Positions 38,449 to 50,614 of a stretch of 64,000 nt of DNA are shown piece after piece; position 1 is the stretch's first letter, and every line of letters starts with the position of its first letter. The notes beneath the pieces are model-generated. The model ran no database searches and was not told the DNA's origin. It saw nothing but the letters and a program-made list of their open reading frames with translations. The stretch is from Sipunculus nudus. Lineage: Eukaryota > Annelida > Sipuncula > Golfingiida > Sipunculidae. The translations under genes and the position numbers were made by a program. The stretch lies in contig CM049307.1 of assembly GCA_026874595.1 (NCBI GenBank), forward strand, positions 38,732,862 to 38,796,861, given 5' to 3'.

Positions 38449-38825
38449 TCAGCTGATAACTGATAAATACCCGACGGGGGAGAGATAACCATGCTCATTC
38501 AGGGGCAGTGGTCTCAAAGGCTGTCATTGTGATGCATGGCAGAACCAGCCACGGGAGGCCCTGTAGTCACATTACTTATCCATGTATATGAACCGAAAAC
38601 ATTATCTCTAAATCAGAAAGTTTGGTTGACAAAATTTATTTAATCGTATTTTCTCAATCTTTCAAATGTATGATCTCAAATATTTGTATTCCTACTTCAT
38701 ACTAATGTGGAATAACCAACCATGGCTACCTCTGCTTAATAAAAGATGACGTGAGAAGCAAACTGTTGCACACATACATACTTAAATGTATTGTTTTATG
38801 TACACATGCTAGTATATACATATAA
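38449..38825. other. Non-coding DNA, no gene seen
   Basis: Continues the GC-richer patch for about 100 bp, then returns to AT-rich sequence. Confidence 0.5.
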
Positions 38826-38960
38826 AGTTCACACATATATATGAATATATATATATATATATATATAATGTATATATATACACATATATGCAGTCATATT
38901 TACACACATACACAAATATATATAATATATATATGAGAAGAAAGAAATATTTCTCACATT

Positions 38961-39001
<41 letters not shown>
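38826..39001. repeat. Compound (TA)n / (CA)n-rich microsatellite region
   Basis: Several TA runs (about 38846-38867, 38869-38890, 38917-38934 and 38970-39001) are separated by CACACA and ACATATA words. Confidence 0.9.
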
Positions 39002-39003
<2 letters not shown>

Positions 39004-42000
39004 GGATCTTTCTATTTATCTACCCATTTGTATCGTATACACCAAACGCAGTTACAGGGTAGCGTGAAATGTTAATTAGCAATACCAGGTCCCTTCGTTG
39101 GAAGTTTCTTCGAATACACATGTAGCGTCTAAGGTTGATTGAGAGCGGAGTGAACATAGCGCAGGCGCTGGAGATGCTTCCCCAGTAATATTGACTACAG
39201 CACAAGTTCACTCAAGATATTAACTGACACAAGATATGCGTTTATACATTCGATGGGTACGATCCATTTAAGTTTAATACGAATTAGTAAAAGTTTTTTT
39301 CGGACCAGCGACCAAAAAAAGTAGTAGATATAAACAATGACGCATCAAAACACTGCAGTATTCTTTGAAAATTTCATCATGTATACATTCATTACATTTG
39401 ATTCGTATAACGTTTGTCCATTCAACATTAGCATTAGCGATATCACTTTTTATTAAATGATTGGTCTTTGAAAAGTATATTGGCCTTTGACATTACGTGG
39501 GTGACACTCAAGGCACAGGTGACCGCTTCATTTGTTTGTAATTTACTCGCACACTCAGACGTATACATTGTATATAATATAACTTACCTTAATAGAGGTA
39601 CCTTTAGTCTATTGATATTATTTTGTGCGGCATGGCGGGGTGAGCCCTCCTCATCCGTAGACCCGCTATCACAGGACCGTACCGTGGTCAGTGGTATTTC
39701 CTCCATTGTTTTATTGTTAGACCTGTGATTCATGTTACCACTATAACCGAATCCGCGCAACATTTTGCCAATGTTGATCAAACTTACACCAAAATACTCC
39801 TGTGAACTCCGAGCACAATTTCAATGTGTGACCATATCCGATATCATTACATAACCAGGTGTCAAAATTAGCCGCAAACTGGTGTCTGATTCTTATTGAC
39901 TTAACAACCGATCACATGTAGAGTCCACCGATGTAAGTATATCCGTGTGCGCCGAAAGACAGAGTGTACTAGATCCTACTGACAACAAAACGCAACGAAT
40001 ATTTGAATATCATCTTCACAAATCGGGCTGTTTCGCCATAAATCTGACCAGTTGAGGGTATCTACTCTGGGTCTTAATTTGGGTCGATACAACGGTAATG
40101 GGACTTGATGTCAGTATCAGCTGGTCCGTTTGGTAAATAAAGATCCAATAGCTAGGATATTGACATAACAGCATCGCACTGACCTCAAGTTGTCAGTCAG
40201 CCCCCTGTTTTGCAATGCTGATAGAAGGTTCTTAAGCTCTCAATAAGCTACCTATGCCTGGCCCAACAGCTAGATCCAGCGGAAGAAACGTTATGTCTCA
40301 ATATCACTGAACAGAACCGGTGTATTCTCTTACAGCTGATTTTCTCTTTGTTTTTGTTGCAGCCTCTAACGCTATAAGCAGGAAAAATTGAGCGAGCTCG
40401 GCTAATGTTCAATTGAAATAACTCAATCGGGTATGAAATGAGTTATTTCCCGTATTCCAGTATCATAGCACCGAAAGTCCTGAATCGACCTGCACTTGCT
40501 TACAGAATGTTCACAATACGCGGCACAAGGTATACCACAGCAAGGATTTACATTCAATTTACAGGTTAATGAGAAAATGAATGAAAGGTAAATTAACAGC
40601 TCTCATACTGTGTGAGTTACTTACTAAACCGCATATATAAAATCTATATAAATACAAAGCTTGCATATAAACACATTTGCATTTTACCAAAGAATGATAA
40701 TAAGACTAACAGATTGCATATGTTTTCGGAAGACTTTGTTCCTGAAGCAAACTAGAAGAATGCCATTATTAGGTTCCAGTCTTTGCCTTCATGAGAATAA
40801 ACAATTCTATTCATGTCAGACACTGGGTTCTTTTTCCAAAGGAACTTCAATCAGTGATTCGGAACCACGCGCTGCCAGATACACATTTCTTGCCAACTGC
40901 ATGCTTTCCCTTGCATTTGTTTGGAATCACTTGAAATGGCTCGAGCTTTTGATCTATTCTTATCTTAAAATAGACCTGCAGTGCCAACGTGTTTAAACAC
41001 CCAGTCGCGCCCATTGAACTTTCTCCAGCCCTTATACATAACAATAAGCATGGCGGCTGATTTAAGGCATTCAAGTGAAGTTTAGCGCAGCTGTTCAAGC
41101 TTTGTGCTTTTGTCTATGGAACTATGTCCTAAACCTTGAGATCGCTCGGCAGCCCCCATTCGTGCGGCCAAGGGGATGCAAGGATCAGGGAAGAAGCTCT
41201 GGTGGCAGCCAATGAGAACCGTTAGATCTGGGGCCTCCCCCCGGCTGGGCTTCCTCTCTTGGCACTGGTGCTTCATCCTTAAATCGATCGGGGAAAGTCA
41301 ACAAGAGCAAAACAAACCAACTTTCTCATCTCCCGGATATACGCCCATTCAGCGCCCACGAAAGCTGGTCTGTACACCTATTATCATTGGCTTCCTTTGG
41401 CTGGTCTCAATATACATACCCCTGTAAAATTCAGACACAAGACTTATGATTTTCTGTAATATTTTTTCCCATTATGTTTGTGACGTGTGCCGATTCCGGC
41501 ACCTGAATGACTTAGGTCATTTCCAACTGCTCTGTCATGGGTCTGTAACCGTTTCCTGTCCGGCTATATCGGGTTTTACTTATCGTTTCATATAATCTGA
41601 ACAAGTGTTCTGGGACACCTGCGACCAGCAGTTCGTGCATAACAATCCTTAAACCCAAAATAAACCATCCATCAATCTAGCAGTGCATAAACCTCTGTCC
41701 CTATTTCATGTTTAAGACTTCTTTATATAGACCTTACTTAACACAAGGTGCTATCAGGATGGACCTGACATATTCCATGTGTGTATTATTTGTCTTACTT
41801 AAGCCAGAGAGGAAACATATTACTTTTTTCCCGAACACGCCTTTTATGCGATGTAACGAATTTTTATTTTCCTCATAAACCAGAGAGTCTCGCGATTTTA
41901 TTCTCAAAAGGTTAATTTCCCTTCCATTTGTTTCCCTGGTTATTGAGTGGTGTTGGTCCTCTAACTTTATACCTCTGAGGTCTTTATATAACCATGGTAG

Positions 42001-42779
42001 CCGGGCGGTAAGTGCTTATAGCCTGATCAATGACCTTCACTTGATAGGTGTGAAACCCCTCGGGGCTTAGCGTTAGGGGCGTGGATTCAAGAAGTATTGT
42101 TTCTTAAAAAAATCTGATTAAGTTCGGCAGACTTATGGTGTTATATTTTACGGTGCTTTGCCAGATACTCAACTCTTCTTAGCTCTGGCATGCGGCTCCG
42201 GTGGAACGGAGATATATAGCTTGAGATTACGTCCCAATTAACACATGGGTGTTCCAGCAAACATGAGACATAACTTCTGAGTTTATTCTAATATTTTCAT
42301 AAGAGACATCTGATGGCATATAATTTCCGAATCACTTGATGATGCTACACGGAATTCCAAGAGGACGCGGCCCAAAAGTACTCACAATCGTGTGTTCACC
42401 TTTGGAACCAGTGTGCCATGTATTAATCTGAGATCAGACGCTTGAGATACATTTATCTAACATGAGTGCACCACGTAACACCAATCATCGGCCTCGGTGG
42501 ACTATTGTTAGAGATAGAGGGCACTTTGAGCTGCTAGCTGAATCCCTGCTGAATTATTCGCTCTGGTTAGGAACCCTGCTTTGCCCATTCAGTAGCCGAA
42601 CAGCTGCTTGTATAGCTGCGTCCTTGGCTCTTTTGTACAGTCTAAAACAGGAAAAATATATTCTACATCTGAACCCCTAATTGTCGGCGTTGTAAATATT
42701 TTTTTCAAACATTAAAAAACTATAGTAACCGGTCAGACTTTCGAGGTAATATCTTTGTATCAATACAATGTGGCCATAT
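39002..42779. other. Non-coding DNA with complex blocks, no gene seen
   Basis: About 3.8 kb. The sequence at about 39640-40560 and 40840-41420 is comparatively complex and GC-richer, without simple repeats, but no frame carries a recognisable domain. A perfect 6-bp hairpin (GTGCCG/CGGCAC) lies at 41487-41502. Confidence 0.45.
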
Positions 42780-42965
42780 AACAAAATATAATATAATATG
42801 ATACAATATATTATAACATAATGTATCCATATGATAATATAATATAATATAATATAATATAATATTATGATTTCTTCAATATTATATCTTCAATATAATT
42901 GAAGATTTTATATTATATTTTATCATATATATATTATTAAATATTAATATATTCATTATTATACT
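42780..42965. repeat. (ATAAT)n-type AT-only satellite
   Basis: Nearly pure A/T sequence built from ATATA and ATAAT pentamers, with a clean array of about six units near 42836-42866. Parts are self-complementary. Confidence 0.85.
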
Positions 42966-43169
42966 CATTTTTACGGTTTGTCATTTGTAAATCAAATTAG
43001 TTTAGATACTCTGGTAAAGACTTGAATATATCGTTTCATGTACACACGTGATAAACTGACTTGGGTGTATTTGTCAAAAGAAGAACCTAAAACCTCAAAG
43101 TATTCAGCTTGCATCAAAACAAATTTCATTACGTGAACTCTGGGCTTAACTATAGCTAAGTCCTTTTTC
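42966..43169. other. Short spacer, no gene seen
   Basis: AT-rich DNA between the AT satellite and the CTCGAG-palindrome element. Confidence 0.5.
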
Positions 43170-43171
43170 TA

Positions 43172-43396
43172 CAGTGGCTGATTTAAGACACAGAAAAAAA
43201 TATTTATCTCGAGATTTCGAGATAATATCTCGAGATCTCGACATTACATCTCGACATAATATCTCGAGATCTTGAATTAACATCTCGAGATCTCGACATA
43301 ATATTTCACACAAAAAAAGTATTTGCTGCAGAAAAAAAAAATTATTTCGAGATTTCGAGATGTTAGATCGAGATCTCGAGATAATATTTAACATTG
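43172..43396 (+). repeat. Left inverted repeat with CTCGAG palindromes
   Basis: Carries at least four ATCTCGAGAT or CGAGATCTCGA palindromic units plus degenerate ones, so each arm could fold on itself as well as pair with the other arm. Confidence 0.85.
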
Positions 43397-44338
43397 GTAC
43401 GGACCATTCGATGCTGTTATAGGGATAATTACGTTAGGAGTGCTAACTATATTGTAATTATATTAACAAAGACCTTATATACTGTGTTTTTGAACGGTAA
43501 TACAAAATAAAACAGTTTAAATCAATCACGATCGTATTTCCCCTAAGATAAGGCGAGGTGAAGAAAAGTTCAATATAAAATTGAATATATAATTATTCAT
43601 ATCCGTAAGGAACATGTCAAAGCCTTTCATGGCTGAGAAATCACCCAAATAGAAATGTTAAGGTCTGCATGTTATGCATTGTGGGTATATATCCACCTTA
43701 TACTTATAAAGATACAAACAGTTATGAGAATATATAGAAACACACCTTTTGTACAATGTTTCTTTTTCCAGCTTTTGTTTTTATTGAAATGGGGGTTTGT
43801 TTTCTGTCATATTTATATGACCATCATAAATGGGAACATAATAAAAATGTCGATGATTACTGTAGTTTCCATAGGGTACGCGGGGTGTGTGTGTGTGGGG
43901 GGGGGGGGGGTGCTTCAGCCCCTAAAGCTTTAACTATAGCTCAGGTTACCTTTAGTCAACCTATCTTAATCTATAATGATTTATATCGATATATAAATGG
44001 TTTAAATATTTCGATCATCTCTCATCATGATTTTCCTTCTGCAAAATGCTCTGCTTTGGTCTTAATACAACTATTTACCTGTCTTATTTATAGAATTTGA
44101 TATACCGGCTAACTCTGCATATACATCTTAAAGAAGGTAATCCATGCTTGAAAAGGTTTTTATAACGCCACTTGGACTGATGTATAAGCATTTTATCTAC
44201 AGGTTACTTGTACACAAGGTACTTGACCCAATATTATCACTCAGTGAAAAAAAACATGTAACACAGGTATTGAAAGATCCCTAGTTGATATTCGTTAGAG
44301 CATATGAAGCAATGCAATTTGTGTCATTTACAGAACTC

Positions 44339-44494
44339 TTAACATCTCGAGATCTCGACTTTTTTCTCTGCAGTAAATTATTTTTTTTTTGGTGAAAAGT
44401 TATGTCGAAATTTCGAGATGTTACGTCGAGATCTCGAGATATATTCTCGAGATCTCATGATAAATATTTTTTCTGTGTCCTAAATCAGCCACTT
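44339..44494 (-). repeat. Right inverted repeat with CTCGAG palindromes
   Basis: Inverse counterpart of the left repeat. It is shorter, with fewer palindromic units and an expanded poly-T (near 44380), which indicates independent decay or slippage of the two arms. Confidence 0.85.
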
Positions 44495-44496
44495 TA

Positions 44497-46579
44497 CTTT
44501 TCCGTATCATTGTTTTCTTCATATTTCCTGTTCGTAGCTCACAAAGAAATTTTTCGGCGATGTATAGAAGCATTTCATTGGCAGCCATATTGATCAGTGT
44601 TTTATGTAATTATCCTTTCCCCCATTTGAATATAAATTTAATCTACTGAAAAATACGATACAGATCTATCATATCCAAATTACGTAACCTGTACGTTAAT
44701 CTAAACGTTTCAATCAGGTTTCAGCTAAGCCCGAACAATCTTTAAATGAAATGTTAAAGGAGCTTATTTTATAAGATCCTAAAAATATTAGATACAACTT
44801 CACCGCTACAGCTAGACTTGGTTAAGGTGTTAATGTGAGTGCATTTACTTACATTAGAACTTACGAGTCTGTCTTACCTTATAAAAAAAGAGAATTATAA
44901 ATTCCATCAAAAGCGAATAGTATGCATTAATGAAACGGGCATCTATACTATATATGTCAATACAGGATACCTGGTTTAAAAGCGTGTGGATCATTTGTAT
45001 CTAAACCAACGTCTCTCAGGTCTGATTAATTGAAAAACCTGGCCGCAATGATGCAGGGAGGCTTTCTCTCTCTTTCATTGCTTTAATATCAATTATATTT
45101 GCAATTTGATTCAATCTTCCTGAATGGTGTGACTCTTTTCATGAATATATGGATCCGTCTTTATGTCCTGGGCATGGAAAAAATCCAATATCAAACTTAT
45201 TTTTTGCAAGAACCGATAATCATCAGAAGTGACTGTATCACACGTGCACTGCCAGCTTCACTGTGAGGACTACAAAGAGAGGTCATTATATAACCCTAAC
45301 GATTATTTCTTTTTTTATGACAGATGAATGTTTTATCAGCTGAATCTGGTATTACTAGGTCAAACATCAAAGAAAAACACCAGGTTAAATGTCACCGTTA
45401 TTATTATTATTACAGAAAGACTTTCCGGGTTGTGAATATGTGTTACTTTCATGAATATACACTGTTCTGTGATGGCTTGTATTCATGACCATGACGTTTA
45501 GAATATTTCATTGGTATGGCATCTTTATGGAACCATATTACAGTGACGCACAAATAAGCTGTTTTGGAAGAAGAAAAAAACATACCTCCAATGTTGTCCT
45601 TACAGATTCAAATATGGTTTTGTACGAAACAGTTATGAAAGTAGAACCTATTGTCTGTATATGTAGATTCATGCGCTACCCTATAACATTAGCAGAATTG
45701 CACTTCATGGATTTTTCATTTATCATAAATTTAAACTTTATAGTAAATCGACCCAGGCCGAATGTTACGAAGGATAACATTCCTTACACATATATATTGA
45801 TTTAAATGAATAAGGTCATCACTTCTAAATTTTACAGTAGATTATAGTCGCTCTGAATAAAACAGACACACAAAGGAAATTTTGTCGTGTTGGAGATATC
45901 ATTTTTGTTTAATCATTAAGCAATTATGAATAAGAAAGCCACTTAATGGAGCGGAAACCTCCGCCATGAAAACAATCCCACTGGATCCTCGGCTTTATCC
46001 GGATCCACAACAGAAGTTAATGGATCTCTCTCAAAGTTTCGTGGAAATCAGTTCCGTAGATTAATATAATTCTGCTGACAGACCACTAGAGAAACAAACA
46101 AGCAGGCGCGGGAGGAAACATTATTATTATTATTAAAACCTGACACCCTCAACAATATTGAAACATAAACAACATATAAACATGATCTCTTAATTACTCT
46201 CATCTTCTTTCTAAAAACAATGTTGACACCCGTCCGCTACTGACCTGAGAAAAAAAATACATCAGAAGGTTTCAGCTGGTTTTCATGTTGGACACAAAGG
46301 GTACGGAATATGATCCATCTGAAGTCACCGTATCTAATAAAATAAGAAAAATTCACAGTTTATACGGAGAGATTATTAGTCCTCTTTTTTTTTCGTCTTA
46401 GACGGCGACGGATAAGGACCAGCTTTTTCTATCTTGCACTGATATTAGACTGTCACAAATTGATAGATGTCCGTGCTACAAAACCCCGCTTGACCGCTTT
46501 TATTTTTCATCAATATCATAACGTGCATCACCGCCAAGAATGAACTTGTTCAAACAAGGACTCGACGTTGCGCCCGGTG
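44497..46579. other. Non-coding DNA, no gene seen
   Basis: AT-rich sequence with small TTA runs near 45400 and 46120. A 106-codon plus-strand frame (45485-45805) has no recognisable domain. Confidence 0.5.
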
Positions 46580-46755
46580 TAGCGATTTTAGATTACCCCC
46601 GCTTTAGAAACCGGGGGGGGGGAGGGGCGGTAATCTGAAATCGGTTTTATATACCCCCCCCCATCTCCACGTAACAGGGAATCGATTTTAGAATACCCCT
46701 GGGGTTATATGAAATCGATTTCAGATTTCACCCTACGCTTTCAGATTACCCAAAC
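46580..46755. repeat. Stacked palindromes built on a CGATTTYAGATTACCCC unit
   Basis: One hairpin pairs 46582-46602 (GCGATTTTAGATTACCCC core) with 46627-46643 (GGTAATCTGAAATCG core). A second pairs 46680-46699 with 46701-46720 (AATCGATTT arms around CCCCTGGGG). A third half-unit follows (TTTCAGATTACCC near 46739). G runs at 46611-46622 and a C run near 46656 sit between arms. Confidence 0.75.
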
Positions 46756-47030
46756 AAAACGATTTTTTTTCTTAATGTTTAATTAACTAAAAAGTATTTT
46801 AATTTCTTTTTCCTGGAATCCTCAAATCGGGTTGAATATTTGTTTATCTTGTGTTTGCATGTAATGTGTCATTCGCTTTGATGAAGTGACTAAGCCAGTA
46901 TACTTTCGCATCTTGTGTTAGCATTTTAGGTGCGATATAGAGGACGCGGGTCATACTGAACATTGGGCATATGTAGGACATTTTACTATTTTATTATTAT
47001 TATTTTTTTATTACGCAACACTGTACAGGG
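46756..47030. other. Non-coding AT-rich spacer
   Basis: Nothing recognisable apart from a TTATTATTATTTTTTTATTA run near 46990-47012. Confidence 0.5.
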
Positions 47031-47960
47031 ACGTGCTAAGAGGGGGCACCACCCCCCCCCCCCCTTAAAATCTGTCCAACAAATTTTATGGGGGCACCCA
47101 ATTGCCAGGGCGTGCCTATAAACCTTTTGTAAAATGAGCTCACAAAGTTGTATTTGTCAGACCCAGGCCCTTTAGTTTAAACTAGATCGACCAGGAATTT
47201 CCTATAGAGTAGAATTATATGTTTGAAAATGTAGAAGTCACATTTAGTATTTATTTTATAGCTTGTATAAATGTTGGTTAGGAGACCCCGCGAGGATCAG
47301 GGTCGGTCAGGTGTGTCATGTATGGGGCGAAAGAAATGCGCATCCCGTTTGTCATGCATTTGAGAAGCATGTGTAGTTTTTAATCGAAATTGAGGGGCCT
47401 AAATTAAGGGAACCGTACCGGCCATGAATTTCCTATAGGGCCAAATCAAATGTTTGAAAATTTAGAAGTCACACTTGATTTTATTTTAGCCTAGGAATTT
47501 CCAAAAGGGCACAAGAGAAAGCTCGAAAATGATTAATTCATGCGTTTTACGCAACGTAAATATAGAGTTCCTAATAGTGAGTGGTCCGCAGGCACCCGGG
47601 CCAGAAGAACACCAGAAAATAATGAAAATGAGAAAATCTCTTTTAGCTTTTATTGAATGCTAAAAGGAGCCCGGTTTGGGCTTTGTTTCCAGTAGGGGCA
47701 AGCTTAATGCATATAAATGTGGAAATTTGTTATATTTTTCTCTTTTGCGTTTGTAGTTTAAATCCGAAGTGATCGGAAGGGCCTATGGAAACTCGGGCCC
47801 AGGAGTTTCCAAGGGCACAAGAACAGGTTTGACGATGAAGTCTCAGATTTAAGCCTTTCATTTGTCTGAAACAGTATAGCTAGTTTATATAGGTTTTAAC
47901 CCGTCGGGTTCAAAGGGCCTGGATGGGCTAGTTCTTAATGTCCATTATAATGCATCCATG
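47031..47960. repeat. Degenerate repeat cluster with ~231-bp and shorter related units
   Basis: GAATTTCCTATAG at 47195 and 47426 starts two related segments that share TGTTTGAAAAT and TAGAAGTCACA (period about 231 bp). Related GGAATTTCCAAAAGGGCACA and GGAGTTTCCAAGGGCACAAG segments start at about 47494 and 47802. A poly-C tract (about 47052-47065) lies in a GGGGGCACC context at the left edge. Together they look like remains of one old tandem family. Confidence 0.6.
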
Positions 47961-50550
47961 GAAATGTATTCCTGAGTGATGGTACACAATGGTTACGGTT
48001 TAACAGAATGGAAAATCTTATATTAATACAACAGATCCGTGCATGGAAGAAATTAACCAACATTAATATTTATTTGCATTTAATTGGTTTTTCTTTGTGT
48101 GGTCGTGGGTGGTTGGAGGCGCTTTCATTTTCCCGTGCTCCCTATATATGCATGCTATATATCTTGTCGATTATCAACTTATCAGGAACCCATAAAGCTT
48201 CCTATTACTGAGACAAACCCCCAGGTATGGAAGCGTTTGAGATGCAAAATATCAAATATTCAAATTCATGGGAGTAAATATAGGTCTGGTCTTATTGGTC
48301 GTTGTTATCATACATGGTTGATGTCCCAGGAAAGTATATATCCTTTGATCTGTTTGGTGGAACATGATGCAAGCTGATATATGTAAACCGTGAGCTATTG
48401 TATATCAAAAGGAAAAAGCTTTAAACATTATTGTAGTAGTCATCGATACAGCTTCCACTGCTGATCCAACACATGTCAAAGTAAGTAAAAATCTGACGCG
48501 TCTGCACTCGCCTTGGCTGCGGAGGCATTATTTCAACTATATTAACCCTTTAATATGTTCCTTTGTAAGGCACAGACTGTAGTATGGGTTACCTGCCTTG
48601 AGGTTATAGGGATGCCTGCTAAGACCATATGTTTTTTTTCAGTTAAGCATGGTGGATAAAGTATATATATGAGGATATACGTAGCATTAAATGGAGATAA
48701 ACTATGCAACTCCTTCTGCTACAGTCTTTTCTTCAGTGTTTCGCTTCAATAAGTAAAGCCTTGGATTTAAACGAATAAAGAGTTTATTACATTCGTAAAA
48801 CGTTACGAATTATATAACGAAGAAAAAGGAGGGCCTGGAACCTTTTGTGCCTCCTCGAATAAATTCTCTCGCTGACGCTCATTCAGTGCGTCAACAAATA
48901 AGCTCCAGAAAACTGAATAAAATATATCCTCCTATTCAAACATCACTGATTTTTAATTAATATTAATAATTTGATCGAATAGACACATTACCAATCGTCA
49001 GTTGTCACCCTTGACGCGAAGTAGGCCTAATTTCATATGTGGCTTTGTATTTTGAAACTATTTAACAACATTTGACCTGTGACCTGGTCTATAGCTTGCT
49101 TGTGAGTTCTTGATCAAAAGTTTAAACCACTTCTCATGCACAACACAATGCAGAACAGAATATAAGAACAGGCTGGGCAAACAATTGGTAACAAGTAGCT
49201 CAACTAGTTTTTGCGCCTGTGTACTGCCTGTATTTATGTATTAATTGAGAAGAAAAAAATTACCAAAAACAAAATTACAGACTCCTTCACACAATCTCAG
49301 AGAGGGTACGCCTAAGTTTTTTTTATCTGGTTTAAAGGGAAAATTGATACATTGTATATCCTGTTGCAATGTGGAAGGGGGGGGGGGGTATATAGATTAT
49401 ATAGCGCGATTGTCGACTGTCTCGGCCGAAGGGGAGCGGGTGTCCCCTGCCCGAGGTATGTAGGAAATTTGTAGGCCTACAATTTCGCTTCGCACAGATT
49501 TTGGCGGTGGTGGGCCCCCCTTTGCTAAAATCCTGCGCACGCACTTGCTGTAGTCAATCAAGGTAAGGTAACTAGGTGCATGCATGTGAATAATGAGACG
49601 TCTTAGTAATACTAGGGTTCACTGATGCTATAGTTCTTTTCACCTATCCCCAACACACTGTGAAATACCTGGTGGTAGCATTTTTACTTTGACGGTGCTA
49701 CTGGCTCCCAGGCCATGCTTCTCTTGTAGCATCTCTGAATGAACAGTGTACTTTGTGAATGGAAAGACAATGTATGTATTTTTTTTTTTTTTTGTTTATT
49801 TTTAATCAGCATGCATAACATGCCAATTAAGTTAGTAGAGAAGAGTTATATCTCTCTCGAAATAACATCAGTTCCTAAATTTCATCAATACCTAAATCCC
49901 ATGAGATCCGTTTTAAAAACTGGTCACGTTATAAGCTCTAGGGGTGCAATATCAAGAACCTCTGGAGATCAGCTACTCAATAAAGGTGTAACGCACAATT
50001 GAGGTATTCTTTGTAAACGTCTAATATTGTGTGCCGGGAAAAACATCATTTTTATCAATGAATCTTCAAATCGTCCTGCATTTGTCCAGAGTCGCTGCAA
50101 ATCACTGTTGCTATTGATTATGGATTCCGCGAGTCTTCATTGTAGGCTTTACTTTCAATTGGCTTTTTTACAGTTACTTTCTTTTTTCAAAATAACGTGG
50201 ATACTGTGCCAAAACCGAGCTTCATTAAATAATTTAAGGTTAAATGATTGTCATAATAGCGTAGAAATTTCCAGTTTTATTTGATCCAGCTTCCCATCTA
50301 ACTGTTAATCTCCTCAAAACCAAGTTCCTGATCCTGTTACATTTGGAGTAGTATGTCTGTCTGTATATACCTTTACAGGCATTCCAGGAAGTGTACGGGT
50401 ATAGATGAGTTTATTTCTATATTCACACTGAGTAAAAATATTTGTGGGTATAGACCTCATTGACCACCACAGCTCTTACGCTCCGCCCCTTTGACCAAAT
50501 TATGTTATAAGCCCGAGAATATTTTCCATGTCTTTGGTTGCGAGAGTTGT
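47961..50550. other. Non-coding DNA, no gene seen
   Basis: About 2.6 kb with short frames lacking any recognisable domain. A poly-G run lies at about 49378-49388. It is followed by GC-rich sequence to 49550 (GGTGGGCCCCCCTTTGC, CCTGCGCACGCAC) that may be an old transposon fragment. A poly-T run lies at about 49781-49793. Confidence 0.5.
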
Positions 50551-50554
50551 TTAT

Positions 50555-50614
50555 TATATAAGACAATAGTGACGTCACAAAGACGTCACAAATCAGTCGC
50601 ATTGACTGACGTCA
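50555..50614. promoter_or_regulatory. Cluster of three CRE-type palindromes beside a TATA-like motif
   Basis: TGACGTCA occurs at 50570-50577 and 50607-50614, and AGACGTCA, one base off, at 50581-50588. TATATAAG lies at 50555-50562, just to the left. Perfect CRE palindromes are the binding core of CREB/ATF-type bZIP factors. Three in 45 bp is unlikely by chance in AT-rich DNA. No transcription unit can be attached on either side; the 76-codon frame at 50679 has no recognisable domain. Confidence 0.45.

Larger units (their letters stand above)
43172..44494. mobile_element. 1.3-kb TA-flanked element with CTCGAG-palindrome inverted ends
   Basis: The left end CAGTGGCTGATTTAAGACAC is matched in inverse orientation by the right end, whose complement reads AAGTGGCTGATTTAGGACAC. 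The inverted match runs on for roughly 160-220 bp: an A-rich tract, many ATCTCGAGAT/TCGACAT palindromic units, a TTTCAC word, CTGCAG, a poly-A/T tract and a further TTTCGAGATGTT. TA flanks both ends (43170-43171 and 44495-44496), which suggests a TA-targeting transposon of the Tc1/mariner type. The ~940 bp between the ends hold no transposase. Minus- and plus-strand frames with SRSRDI repeats are readings of the palindromes, not genes. Confidence 0.75.

Noticed and set aside
43146-43394. Arg-Ser repeat protein (SRSRDI)
   Set aside because: The repeats are readings of CTCGAG palindromes in the transposon arm.
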